Below are positions 1 to 10,698 of a stretch of 64,000 nucleotides of DNA, one piece after another (within the stretch, counting starts at the first letter, position 1; each line of letters begins with the position of its first letter). The DNA is from Mesorhizobium amorphae CCNWGS0123 (lineage in GTDB: Bacteria; Pseudomonadota; Alphaproteobacteria; Rhizobiales; Rhizobiaceae). The translations under genes and the position numbers were made by a program. A model generated the notes under the pieces. The model had not been told where the DNA came from and did not search any database. It saw nothing but the letters and a program-made list of their open reading frames with translations. The stretch lies in NCBI RefSeq assembly GCF_001686985.1, contig NZ_CP015322.1, forward strand, positions 806,001 to 870,000, in the 5' to 3' direction.

Positions 1-660
1 AGCGCCGCGGCTGACGGGAACGCCGGCACGCTCGAAGGCTTGGCTCAAGCGGTAGAGCGGCGTGCCGTCGACGTACTTGTGAACAAGAGCAAATGCCAGC
101 GTCGAGGCCGTGGCGATGCTGCCCGGCAAGGGCTGCGCGGGCATCGGCGCGATCACGACCGGCGTATTGATGCCGGTGCGATCGCAATGGCGGCAGGCAT
201 ACTTGAGCCGCACATTCTGCAGGACCTTCGCCTTCACCTCGATATGAAGCTGCTCGGTAACGGCCTCGCCCATGCGATGCATCTGGTGACGGCAGCAAGG
301 ACAGGCCTTCTGATCGTCGGGAAGGTCATACTCGACGCGTTCGCGCGGCAAGTGTTCCGGCAGTGCCTTGCGGCCACGCTTCTTTCCCTCCGGCTTTTCG
401 GTGACGGAAAGCCGGTGTCCGGGAGGTTGACGACATTGCTATCTTCGCTGCCGGCGTCGTCTTCATCGGCAATCTGTTCGGCCTCATTGAAGAGGCGATC
501 AACGTGCTTTTCGCTCTTGAGCGCAAAACGATGTGAGCGCGCTAGCGCCAACTCTTCCTCGAGCTTGGCCACGTGCGCCGGCGAGTTGACGGTTCTGCGC
601 CTGCAGCGTAGCAATACGCGCCATCAACTCTTCAACATTCGGTTTGCCGGGTCGATTCAT
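1..660 (-). pseudogene. tnpC: IS66 transposase TnpC, frameshifted and cut by window edge
   Basis: The ATG at 660 opens a protein starting MNRPGKPNVEELMARI, the coiled-coil N-terminus of IS66 transposases. Homology then jumps frame near 580 (KLEEELALARSHRFALKSEK) and again near 390 (KRGRKALPEHLPRERVEYDL). It goes on through the zinc-ribbon-like CPCCRHQ and CRHCD motifs to HKYVDGTPLYRLSQAFERAG at the window edge. Two frameshifts mean no functional transposase is made. Only the N-terminal part is visible; the DDE core would lie outside the window. Confidence 0.8.
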
Positions 661-714
661 CGTAGTTTTGAATCTGAACCGCACCGACGCGACAACGGCA
701 CAATTCGGGAGCCG

Positions 715-1068
715 TCAGCCCGCAACCTGATATTGCCGCACCGGATGGCGCACCATTGCGTCGACGTCGATGCCGTCGAGAATCCAATGGAGCTGCTCGG
801 TCGTCAGCGTAACCACCGCCGTCTCCCGGCGCGGCCACCGGAACTTGTCCTCGGTCAGCCGCTTTAGAACCAGCACGAAGCCGGACCGGTCAAAGAACAA
901 GAGTTTCATCCGGTCGCGACGGCGATTGCAAAATGCAAAGACAGCAGGTGCAAACGGATCGAGCGCCATCGTCTCCTGAACCAGGACCGCAAGGCTGTTG
1001 ATGCCGGCCCGAAAGTCGATCGGCTCGCGGTGCAGGTAGACTTTCAGGTCAGCGCCCAGTCTGAACAT
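715..1068 (-). CDS. tnpB: IS66 accessory protein TnpB
   Basis: A 117-residue protein with the TnpB (IS66 Orf2) signature: an N-terminal VYLHREPIDFRAGINSLAVL segment, the central FAFCNRRRDRMKLLFFDRSG, and a C-terminal LTTEQLHWILDGIDVD. TnpB is needed for IS66 transposition together with TnpA and TnpC, though its biochemistry is poorly known. It is full length and starts 10 bases after the tnpA stop, as usual for the family. The reading frame is intact although its partners are broken. Confidence 0.88.
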   Translation of the reverse strand: MFRLGADLKVYLHREPIDFRAGINSLAVLVQETMALDPFAPAVFAFCNRRRDRMKLLFFDRSGFVLVLKRLTEDKFRWPRRETAVVTLTTEQLHWILDGIDVDAMVRHPVRQYQVAG

Positions 1069-1186
1069 GACCCAGTGCTCAGATGATCGCCGTCAATGCA
1101 TCCACATCACCGCATTCCTGCGGCGCGGCAATGAACGTGAGAGCGCGCATTGCATCGCCTGAACTGCTCCCGGATGTTGGGCCGTT

Positions 1187-1240
1187 GCCTCATCTGATTT
1201 GCTCCCCGCAGTTTTGGGGCGGGAGCAAATCAGATGAGGC
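1187..1240. repeat. Perfect 20-bp inverted repeat at the transposase start
   Basis: GCCTCATCTGATTTGCTCCC (1187-1206) is perfectly inverted at 1221-1240 with a 14-base loop. The right arm contains the ATG at 1234, so in a read-through transcript the hairpin would hide this start and the region upstream of the alternative ATG at 1249. Several IS elements use such structures to block expression from outside promoters; that role here is inferred. Confidence 0.85.
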
Positions 1241-2748
1241 GGATAAGCATGGCGACGCGGGATGAGCTGGTGAAGGTGGTAGCGGCGCGCTACGCCCGAG
1301 GCGATCGGGCAGAGAAGTCGCGCATTCTCGATGAATTCGCGGCGGTAAGCGGCTTTCACCGCAAGCATGCCATGCGGTTGCTGCGGAATGGACCACCGGC
1401 GGAGCGTTCGGGCCCGCGACCGGAGCGCCGGCTTTATGACGACGCGGTGCGCGAAGCGCTGATCGTGCTCTGGGAAGCTTCGGACCGCATCTGCGGCAAG
1501 CGTCTAAAGATGCTGATACCGATTTTGGTGGAGGCGATGGAGCGTCACGGGCATCTGCATCTAACCGCCGAGATCCGCACACGGTTATTGGCGATGAGCG
1601 CGGCGACGATCGACCGCGCCCTTCGCGAGGTTCGAGACATCGCTGGTGGGCCGAGACGCCGTCGCAGTACAGCGTCCACCGCGCTGCGGCGCAGCATTCC
1701 GATCCTAACCTTCTCCGATTGGCAGGATCCTCCGCCTGGATTCGTCGAGGCCGACCTGGTGGCGCACAGCGGACCGACGACGCGGGGAAGCTTCATACAG
1801 ACGCTTTGTCTTACCGACGTCGCGAGCGGATGGACGGAATGCGCGCCCTTGCTGGTGCGTGAACAGAAGCTGTTGAGCGAGGTGCTGACGGTATTGCGGC
1901 GGCTCCTGCCATTTCAGCTTCTCGGATTCGACACGGACAATGACAGCGTGTTCCTGAACGAGACGATACGCGACTACTGTCTGGATGCCGGCATCGAGTT
2001 CACCCGCTGCCGTCCTTACCGCAAAAATGACCAGGCCTTCGTCGAACAGAAGAACGGCGCCGTGGTGCGACGCATTGTCGGGTATCGCCGGCTCGAGGGG
2101 CTCGAAGCCGCTGCTGCCCTTGCACAGCTCTATTCGACGGTTCGGCTGTTCGTGAACTTCTTCCAACCCTCCTTCAAGCTGGCCGGAAAGGAACGGGACG
2201 GCGCCCGCGTGCGCAAGCGCTATCACCCTGCGGCAACACCTTGCCAGCGACTGCTGGCAGATCCACGCACGCCTGAACCGGTTCGTGCCAAGCTTGCGCA
2301 AACACAGTCGAGGCTGGACCCGGTAAAGCTGCTGCAGGAGATGCGATCGGCGCAGCAGCGCCTGGTCAACATTGCCGATGAATCCTGCACGCCGGCGCTG
2401 GTGAGCGATCCGGCGCTGGACCAATTCCTGTCCGGTCTGCGAACGGCTTGGAAGGAGGGGGAAGTCCGCCCAACCGCACGAGCCAAGCCGAGGCAAAAGC
2501 GAGGGCGTCGCCGACCGGATCCGCTCGTGAAGGTCACAGGCCAGTTGCGCGCGTGGTTCGACGAAGAGCCTTGGCGGACGAGCCGCGAATTACTGGTGCG
2601 TCTGCAGGCGGAGCAGCCGGGACAATATCCTGATCCGCTTCTGCGCACGCTGCAGCGGCGCTTGAAGATCTGGCGGAAGGAAAAGGCACACGCGATGGTG
2701 TTCGGCCCAATGCACGTCGAGTCGGCAATCGAGCTAATCGCGCATTGA
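1234..2748 (+). CDS. DDE/rve-type transposase
   Basis: A 504-residue transposase. The N-terminal 90 residues form a helix-turn-helix region (DELVKVVAARYARGDRAEKS, then FAAVSGFHRKHAMRLL). A retroviral-integrase-like core follows, with FVEADLVAHSG, the GFDTDNDSVFLN segment and YRKNDQAFVEQKNG, which together supply the likely D, D and E. A basic region (PRQKRGRRRPDP) and a second helical domain close the protein. It is the only gene of its element and looks intact. The start may be ATG 1234 or ATG 1249. The likely family is ISNCY/IS481-related; I cannot name the element. Confidence 0.82.
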   Translation: MRRISMATRDELVKVVAARYARGDRAEKSRILDEFAAVSGFHRKHAMRLLRNGPPAERSGPRPERRLYDDAVREALIVLWEASDRICGKRLKMLIPILVEAMERHGHLHLTAEIRTRLLAMSAATIDRALREVRDIAGGPRRRRSTASTALRRSIPILTFSDWQDPPPGFVEADLVAHSGPTTRGSFIQTLCLTDVASGWTECAPLLVREQKLLSEVLTVLRRLLPFQLLGFDTDNDSVFLNETIRDYCLDAGIEFTRCRPYRKNDQAFVEQKNGAVVRRIVGYRRLEGLEAAAALAQLYSTVRLFVNFFQPSFKLAGKERDGARVRKRYHPAATPCQRLLADPRTPEPVRAKLAQTQSRLDPVKLLQEMRSAQQRLVNIADESCTPALVSDPALDQFLSGLRTAWKEGEVRPTARAKPRQKRGRRRPDPLVKVTGQLRAWFDEEPWRTSRELLVRLQAEQPGQYPDPLLRTLQRRLKIWRKEKAHAMVFGPMHVESAIELIAH

Positions 2749-3262
2749 TCGAATCCCAGCCCAGGGGACATTTTGGTGAGGCAACGGAAAGATCGTTCGG
2801 GAGCATTCCAGGGTGAGGCAATACGGCTTCTCTCCCAGATTGCCGCGCTATACGCATTCCAGCGTCAACTTCACGCCGTTCGGCAAAGACGCGCTCAACT
2901 TGGCTGGGAGGGGCGACGACTTCGACAGCCGATCTTCACCACGCGTGGCAGGCCTCTCTACCGAATTGCCCTGCATAGGCAGGCTGTACTCCGCGGCGCT
3001 GACTTGAACTGGAATGAACGCCGACGGCGCAGGTGGCGACAAAGCAACGGCGTCTTTGGTCGTCTTTATCCACTTGCGAAGAAGGTTGGCATTGACCCCA
3101 TATTCAAGCGCAAGTCGCGATACCGACACGCCAGGCTCAAGGCAGGCCGCAACGAGCCGCTCTTTCGACGCCGCGTCGCACCGCCGGCGGCCGTTACGCA
3201 AAATTCGCCTCACCAGCAGTTGTGTTCATCGTCGTCCTCAATCACGTGGTGTCTACCTCCTA

Positions 3263-4422
3263 ATGAGACCTGTGCGCGGGTGTCTGGACGGGCGTGCTGA
3301 TCTGTGATTCTCTCAATCAGTACAAAGGATTGAGGGATGCGATGTCACGTCGGCGCATCGGTCAGGAAAAGTTCGGTTTCGCCGTTGATCGCGGCCAGCA
3401 TTCGTCTTTGGATGAGCTTGCCAAACTGATTGACTGGCTGCCGATCGATCAGGCCCTTTGTGTGATTTCCTGCTCTGCGAAGGGCGAGCCTTCCTGGCCG
3501 CCAATGGCCTTGTTCAAAGCGATGCTGCTGTCGATCTGGTACGACCTGTCCGACGTCAAGCTTGCCGAGGCGCTGGACGACAGAGGATCGTTCCGGCGGT
3601 TCTGCGGGTTCTCGGCTCAAGAGCCGACACCTGAGCGAACGGCTTTCGTGCGGTTTCGTAAAGCCCTTGTGGCACATGGTCTGGACAAGACCCTGTTCGA
3701 CGAGATCACCCGCCAGCTCAAGGCCAAAGCGATCCGTGTGAAGACCGGCACGCTTGTCGATGCGACGATCATCGCCTCGGCCAGTGAAGATGATGCAGAG
3801 GGCCATTGGGTCAAGCATAAGGGCCGGCCAGCGGTTCATGGCTTCAAGGCCCATGTCGGCGCCGACGCGGACACGGCTCTGGTCGAGGAGATCGCCGTCA
3901 CGCCTGCCAACAGCAACGATGGCAAGGCCGGTCCTGATGCTCTGCCGGACGATCCCGGCGAGGTGTTTGCCGATAGCGCTTATCGAGGCAACCATTTCGG
4001 CGACGCGGTGCGCGCCAAGGGTGGGACGCCACGCATCGTTGCCACCGGTATGTGAGGACGCGATGAAGCCGAAACGCTGGCACGCCTTGAGGCCTTTAAC
4101 CAACCGATCCACCGTATTCGTGGCCGGATCGAGAAGATCTTCGGCACATGGAAACGAAGTTACGGCCTTCGGCGGATGCGATGGAGAGGGCTTGCAAAGG
4201 CAGGCGTTCAAATCCGCCTCACCGCCATCGCCTACAATATGAAACGCAGTTTGAAGATCATCGCATTGGCCCGATAGCGAGCAAGAACACTACTGACGCT
4301 CACACAAGAGCGTCACAAGCCACACCCCACGACGTTGGCGCCAATATCTTTCCGCCCTTTACCCTGGGAGCCGAACAATCAAACAAAATCAATGCAAAGC
4401 GCTTCCCGCGCACAGGTCTCAT
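3263..4422 (+). mobile_element. IS5-family insertion sequence
   Basis: The ends are inverted repeats beginning ATGAGACCTGTGCGCGG (3263 onward; exact inverse ending at 4422), flanked on both sides by TA (3261-3262 and 4423-4424), consistent with a 2-bp target duplication. The element lies about 50 bp upstream of the IS66 tnpA start and so separates that gene from its own terminus. Its single transposase gene is frameshifted. Confidence 0.75.
3294..4277 (+). pseudogene. IS5-family transposase, frameshifted
   Basis: The first frame gives an N-terminal IS5 domain (PPMALFKAMLLSIWYDLSDV, then ERTAFVRFRKAL) and the DDE core with GTLVDATIIAS (first Asp) and VFADSAYRG (second Asp). The frame stops at 4055 just after RIVATGM. 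The C-terminal part continues in another frame (DEAETLARLEAFNQPIHRIR, GRIEKIFGTWKRSYGLRRMR) to a stop at 4277, so one small indel near 4054 breaks the gene. The start could be GTG 3294 or, more likely, ATG 3342. Confidence 0.85.
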
Positions 4423-4424
4423 TA

Positions 4425-4797
4425 GTGGACACTTCATGCCAAAACACGCTCAATGGAAAAAGGTGCAGAGAAATTAGCGCTTTCGCTCATAGAGCGCGCG
4501 AACTTCCGCTTGTGACCATAAGGGCCGGACACTCTCGGAGCCTGCGATCCATTCACTACGGTTCTCTCCTTCCCTTGCGTCAATGACGCCGGTCTTTACG
4601 GCATTCCGCTGTGTTTTCCAGTCCTCAACGCGACGTCGCGGGCCTCGTCAGCGATTGCAGCGACGTGCTTACGCTCTTGAGTTCGGCAGCCAGAAGTGGC
4701 TGCTGAGGCCATTCAAGAGCCATTTCGGTTCATTACATCGTCGCCGTCCGAGGATGGACATCCCGACGGCTTGCCGAAGGCTTAACGAGGAGCGTCT
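4425..4797. other. Intergenic stretch, no gene recognised
   Basis: It should contain the right end of the IS66 element and the 3' flank of the mutase gene. Short open frames are present on both strands, but none has recognisable protein features. Confidence 0.4.
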
Positions 4798-6929
4798 TCA
4801 TTGATTGCGGCGCCTACCTTCAAGGAGATCGACCACCGCACGCGCGGCATCCAAGACATGGGTTCCGGGGCCAAACACCGCGGCGACCCCATGGTCCATA
4901 AGGAACTGATAATCCTGGCGCGGCACTACGCCACCGCACACGACGATGATGTTTTCGGCACCCTTTGCTTTCAAGGCCTCGACGAGCTGAGGTAGTAGTG
5001 TCTTGTGACCGGCCGCAAGCGAGGACGCTCCGATGACATGAACATGAGAAGCCATCGCCATGCTTGCCGCTTCTTCCGGCGTCTGGAAGAGCGGCCCGGC
5101 GAGCACGTCGAAACCGAGATCGCCAAACGCCGATGCAATCACTTTGGCACCGCGGTCATGACCATCCTGGCCGAGCTTGGCCACCATCAACTTCGGCCGG
5201 CCACCAAGCGAGACCCTAACGTCCCTGATACGGGACGTTAGGGTCTGGTATTCCGGCTCATTCTGGAAGGCGGCGCCGTAAACCTCCGAAGTCACCTCAG
5301 GAACGGCCACGTGATCGCCGAAGGCGCGGCGCAGAGCGTCGGAAATCTCCCCCACCGTCGCGCGAGCGCGCACCGCATCGACTGCTGCTTGAAGTATATT
5401 GCCCTTGCCGCTGGCCGCGGTCTGACCAAGCGCGGCAAGGGCTGCGTCGACGCGCTTGGGGTCGCGCTGACGCTTTGTTTGTTCGAGACGACGGATCTGC
5501 GCCTCCCGGACCGCCGCATTGTCGATCTCAAGACTTTCGATCGCGGCCTCGGTCTCCAGCCGGTACTTGTTGACCCCGACGATCACCTCGTCGCCGAGAT
5601 CAATCGCCGCCTGGCGGCGGGTCGCCGCCGTCTCGATCAGGCGTTTTGGCAACCCGTCGATAACGGCCTTGGTCATGCCGCCGATGGCCTCGATTTCCTC
5701 AATGAGCGCCCACGCCTTGTCGGCAAGTTCGGCGGTCAGGCTTTCGACGTAGTAGGAGCCGGCCAGCGGGTCGACGACCTTGGTCACGCCGGTCTCGTGC
5801 TGAAGAATAAGCTGGGTGTTTCGCGCAATGCGCGCCGAAAACTCCGTCGGCAGGGCGATCGCCTCATCGAAGGAGTTGGTGTGGAGTGACTGCGTGCCAC
5901 CGAGCACCGCGGCGAGCGCCTCATAGGCGGTGCGCACGATATTGTTGTAGGGGTCCTGCTCCTGCAGCGAGACGCCCGATGTCTGGCAGTGCGTGCGCAG
6001 CATCAGCGATGAAGGCTTCTTCGGATCGAACTCTTCCATGATACGCGACCACAGAAGTCGAGCTGCCCGCAGCTTGGCGGCCTCCATGAAGAAATTCATG
6101 CCGATTGCGAAGAAGAAAGAGAGCCGTCCGGCAAAATCGTCGACGTCGAGGCCCTTTCTCAACGCCGCGCGGACATATTCGCGTCCATCGGCGAGCGTGA
6201 AGGCGAGTTCTTGCACCAGCGTCGCGCCGGCCTCCTGCATGTGATAGCCGGAGATGGAGATCGAGTTGAACTTCGGCATCTCCTTTGCGGTGTACTCGAT
6301 AATGTCGGCGACGATGCGCATCGAAGGTTCGGGCGGGTAGATGTAGGTGTTGCGGACCATGAACTCCTTCAGGATGTCGTTCTGGATGGTCCCGGAGAGC
6401 TGGGCCGTCGGGCAGCCCTGTTCCTCGCCGGCGACGATGAAGCAGGCAAGGATCGGAATGACCGCACCGTTCATGGTCATGGAAACGGAAATGTCCTTGA
6501 GCGGTATGCCGTCAAAAAGGACCTTCATGTCCTCAACGGAATCGATTGCTACCCCCGCCTTGCCGACATCGCCGACGACACGCTCATGGTCGCTGTCATA
6601 GCCGCGATGCGTGGCGAGATCGAAGGCGACCGACACACCCTGCTGGCCGGCGGCGAGCGCCTTGCGGTAGAAGGCATTCGACGCCTCGGCGGTCGAGAAG
6701 CCGGCATATTGCCGGATCGTCCACGGCCTGCCGGCATACATCGTGGCACGCGGTCCGCGGACGAAGGGTTTCAGCCCGGGCAGGGTGGCGAGGTGGTTGA
6801 TCCGATCCAAATCGCCACCCGTGTAGAGCGGCTTGACGTCGATGCCTTCGGGCGTGCGCCAGACCAGGGCGTCTGGGGAGGCCTTCAGTTCCCGCTCGGC
6901 AAGAGTGCGCCAGTCGGCGAGTTTGGCCA

Positions 6930-6933
<4 letters not shown>
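4798..6933 (-). CDS. bhbA: Methylmalonyl-CoA mutase
   Basis: Converts (R)-methylmalonyl-CoA to succinyl-CoA with adenosylcobalamin, the last step of propionyl-CoA assimilation. About 711 residues, matching the rhizobial single-chain enzyme (BhbA). The N-terminal substrate barrel (PFVRGPRATMYAGRPWTIRQ, then RTHCQTSGVSL) covers roughly residues 40-560. The C-terminal B12-binding domain has the base-off motif DGHDRG near residue 600 and a later GGVVP segment. The start ATG at 6933 overlaps the pccA stop in an ATGA arrangement, so it is translationally coupled as third gene of the pccB-pccA-bhbA operon; a second ATG at 6930 is also possible. A perfect RNA hairpin lies in the interdomain linker. 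Confidence 0.95.
5211..5246. repeat. Perfect 15-bp inverted repeat inside bhbA
   Basis: AGACCCTAACGTCCC (5211-5225) is exactly inverted at 5232-5246 with a 6-base loop. It encodes the linker between the catalytic barrel and the B12 domain (TLTSRIRDVRVSLG). Confidence 0.9.
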
Positions 6934-8933
<2,000 letters not shown>

Positions 8934-8944
8934 TTTTTGCCTAC

Positions 8945-10477
8945 TCAAAGCGGGATGGTGTCGTGCTTCTTCCAGCGTGTCTCGACGCTTTTTCCCCGCA
9001 GCGCGGCAAATGCACGCGCGATCCGCTTGCGTGAGGAATGTGGCATGATCACTTCGTCGATGAAGCCGCGCTCGGCGGCAATGAAGGGGTTTGCGAAGCG
9101 CTGCTCGTACTCCCTGGTGCGAGCCGCCAGCCTCTCGGGATCGCCGAGCTCGGACCGATAGAGGATTTCGGCCGCGCCCTTTGCGCCCATCACCGCGATT
9201 TCAGCGGTTGGCCAGGCGTAGTTGATGTCGGCGCCGATATGTTTGGAAGCCATCACGTCATAGGCGCCGCCATAAGCCTTGCGTGTGATCAACGTCACCA
9301 TCGGCACAGTCGCCTGAGAATAGGCAAACAACAGCTTGGCGCCGTGCTTGATGACGCCGCCATATTCCTGGGCGGTGCCCGGCAGGAAACCGGGCACGTC
9401 GACGAGCGTCAGGATCGGGATGTCGAAGGCGTCGCAGAAGCGAACGAAACGCGCCGCCTTGCGGGAGGAATCAATGTCGAGGCATCCGGCCAGCACCATG
9501 GGCTGGTTGGCCACCACACCCACGGTCCTGCCCTCGATGCGAACAAATCCGATGATGATGTTGCGGGCGAAGGCAGCATGAAGCTCGAAGAAGTCGCCTT
9601 CATCGGCGATTGCCGTGATCAGTTCCTTCATGTCGTAGGGCTTGTTGGCGCTCTCCGGCGCCAGCGTGTCGAGGCGCAACTCGATCCGCTCGGGATCGTC
9701 ATGAAAGGGCCGCGCGGGCGGCTTTTCCCGATTGTTCAATGGCAGGAAATCAAAGAGGCGCCGGACCTCTTCCAAAGCCTCGATGTCGTTGTCAAAAGCG
9801 CCGTCAGCAACAGAGGATTTTTGCGTGTGCGTTGCAGCGCCGCCAAGTTCCTCCGCGGTCACGATTTCGTTGGTGACCGTCTTGACCACGTCGGGACCGG
9901 TCACGAACATGTAGGAGGAATCTCGCACCATGAAGATCAAGTCGGTCATGGCCGGCGAATAGACCGCGCCGCCGGCGCAGGGTCCCATGATCACCGAAAT
10001 CTGCGGAATGACGCCGGAAGCATCGACATTGCGCTTGAAGACGTCGGCATAGCCGGCCAGCGAGGCGACACCTTCCTGGATGCGCGCGCCGCCGGAATCG
10101 TTGAGGCCAATGACCGGCGCCCCGTTGCGCACCGCCATGTCCATGATCTTGCAGATCTTCTGGGCGTGTGTTTCCGACAGCGATCCGCCAAGCACCGTGA
10201 AGTCCTGGGAGAAGACGTAGACCAGCCTGCCGTTGATCGTGCCCCAGCCCGTGACCACGCCGTCGCCAGCGACCTTTTGGTCAGCCATGCCGAAGTCCGT
10301 GGCGCGATGCGTGACATACATGTCGTATTCTTCGAAGGAGCCTTCATCGAGCAGCACCACGAGGCGTTCTCGGGCCGTCAGCTTGCCTTTCGCGTGTTGA
10401 GCATCGACACGCTTCTGCCCGCCGCCGATGCGAGCTTGAGCACGACGGACCTCGAGTTGTTCGAGAACGGCTCGCAT
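8945..10477 (-). CDS. pccB: Propionyl-CoA carboxylase beta (carboxyltransferase) subunit
   Basis: Carboxyltransferase subunit transferring CO2 from biotin to propionyl-CoA. 510 residues, the usual size. Crotonase-fold halves: the N-terminal half has GARIQEGVASLAGYADVF and the oxyanion region GPCAGGAVYSPAMTD; the C-terminal half has VDVPGFLPGTAQEYGG, ITRKAYGGAYDVMASK and AEIAVMGAKGAAEI. It is the first gene of the pccB-pccA-bhbA operon and divergent from the XRE-type regulator. The start is ATG 10477. Expression is probably controlled from the TTTGCAAA-like boxes just upstream. Confidence 0.95.
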   Translation of the reverse strand: MRAVLEQLEVRRAQARIGGGQKRVDAQHAKGKLTARERLVVLLDEGSFEEYDMYVTHRATDFGMADQKVAGDGVVTGWGTINGRLVYVFSQDFTVLGGSLSETHAQKICKIMDMAVRNGAPVIGLNDSGGARIQEGVASLAGYADVFKRNVDASGVIPQISVIMGPCAGGAVYSPAMTDLIFMVRDSSYMFVTGPDVVKTVTNEIVTAEELGGAATHTQKSSVADGAFDNDIEALEEVRRLFDFLPLNNREKPPARPFHDDPERIELRLDTLAPESANKPYDMKELITAIADEGDFFELHAAFARNIIIGFVRIEGRTVGVVANQPMVLAGCLDIDSSRKAARFVRFCDAFDIPILTLVDVPGFLPGTAQEYGGVIKHGAKLLFAYSQATVPMVTLITRKAYGGAYDVMASKHIGADINYAWPTAEIAVMGAKGAAEILYRSELGDPERLAARTREYEQRFANPFIAAERGFIDEVIMPHSSRKRIARAFAALRGKSVETRWKKHDTIPL

Positions 10478-10647
10478 CAACAGCCAGCCCTTGTTTCAAC
10501 GTCCAAACCCGTCAGCAACCGCGGCGCGGCGAGTCTGCTCTGCCTCGAACTCGGGTTTGCTGTGCTGCACAATGGCATGAGCGCCTCCACTGGAATTCCG
10601 CTCCGCATTAGTTCGGCGGCAACACACGGGAAAGGCTTGACCGTGTG

Positions 10648-10698
10648 CGATTGCGAATTGTATGGAATTGCAAATAGCAACATGCGAATTTGCAAATG
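10648..10698. promoter_or_regulatory. Candidate operator cluster for the fatty-acyl regulator
   Basis: Three spaced boxes, GATTGCGAATTG, GGAATTGCAAATAG and GCGAATTTGCAAATGG, lie between divergent pccB and the regulator gene. The TTTGCAAA core resembles sites described for RamB/PrpR-type regulators of the same family. The last box covers the regulator's start codon at 10696, suggesting autoregulation. This is inferred from sequence and position. Confidence 0.6.

Larger units (their letters stand above)
1119..2852 (+). mobile_element. Insertion sequence with rve/DDE transposase (ISNCY-like), 8-bp duplication
   Basis: Bounded by direct repeats CGCATTCC (1111-1118 and 2853-2860) inside IS66 tnpA. 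The ends are imperfect inverted repeats of roughly 55 bp that share blocks GCGCGGCAAT, TGCTCCCG and CCGTTGCCTCA when the right end is reverse complemented. The element has a single transposase gene. The family is assigned only from the architecture (one protein of about 500 residues with an integrase core); a transposon database search would settle it. Confidence 0.8.
1079..3213 (-). pseudogene. tnpA: IS66 TnpA, split by an insertion
   Basis: The N-terminal part (2853-3213, GTG start) has the helix-turn-helix of IS66 TnpA (KERLVAACLEPGVSVSRLAL, then NANLLRKWIK) and ends at NGVKLTLEC. The C-terminal tail (GDVDALTAII, stop at 1079) lies on the far side of a 1734-bp insertion. The octamer CGCATTCC flanks the insert at 1111-1118 and 2853-2860. 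Removing the insert and one octamer restores a continuous frame, so the gene was intact before the insertion. Confidence 0.85.
1..4424 (-). mobile_element. IS66-family element, partial, with two nested insertions
   Basis: The minus strand carries tnpA (interrupted), tnpB and tnpC in the usual IS66 order. tnpC runs off the left edge. A 1734-bp DDE-transposase element sits in tnpA and an IS5-family element sits just upstream of tnpA. I could not find the tnpA-side terminal inverted repeat with confidence; it should lie to the right of 4424, so the end given is only a minimum. tnpC has two frameshifts and tnpA is split, so the element is dead. Confidence 0.75.

Noticed and set aside
40..867. 275-codon plus-strand open frame
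   Set aside because: Antisense to IS66 tnpC and tnpB, which have clear family motifs on the minus strand.
4743..4770. GCCGTC...GACGGC hairpin downstream of bhbA as a terminator
   Set aside because: Only a 6-bp stem with a long loop and no T run on the transcribed strand.
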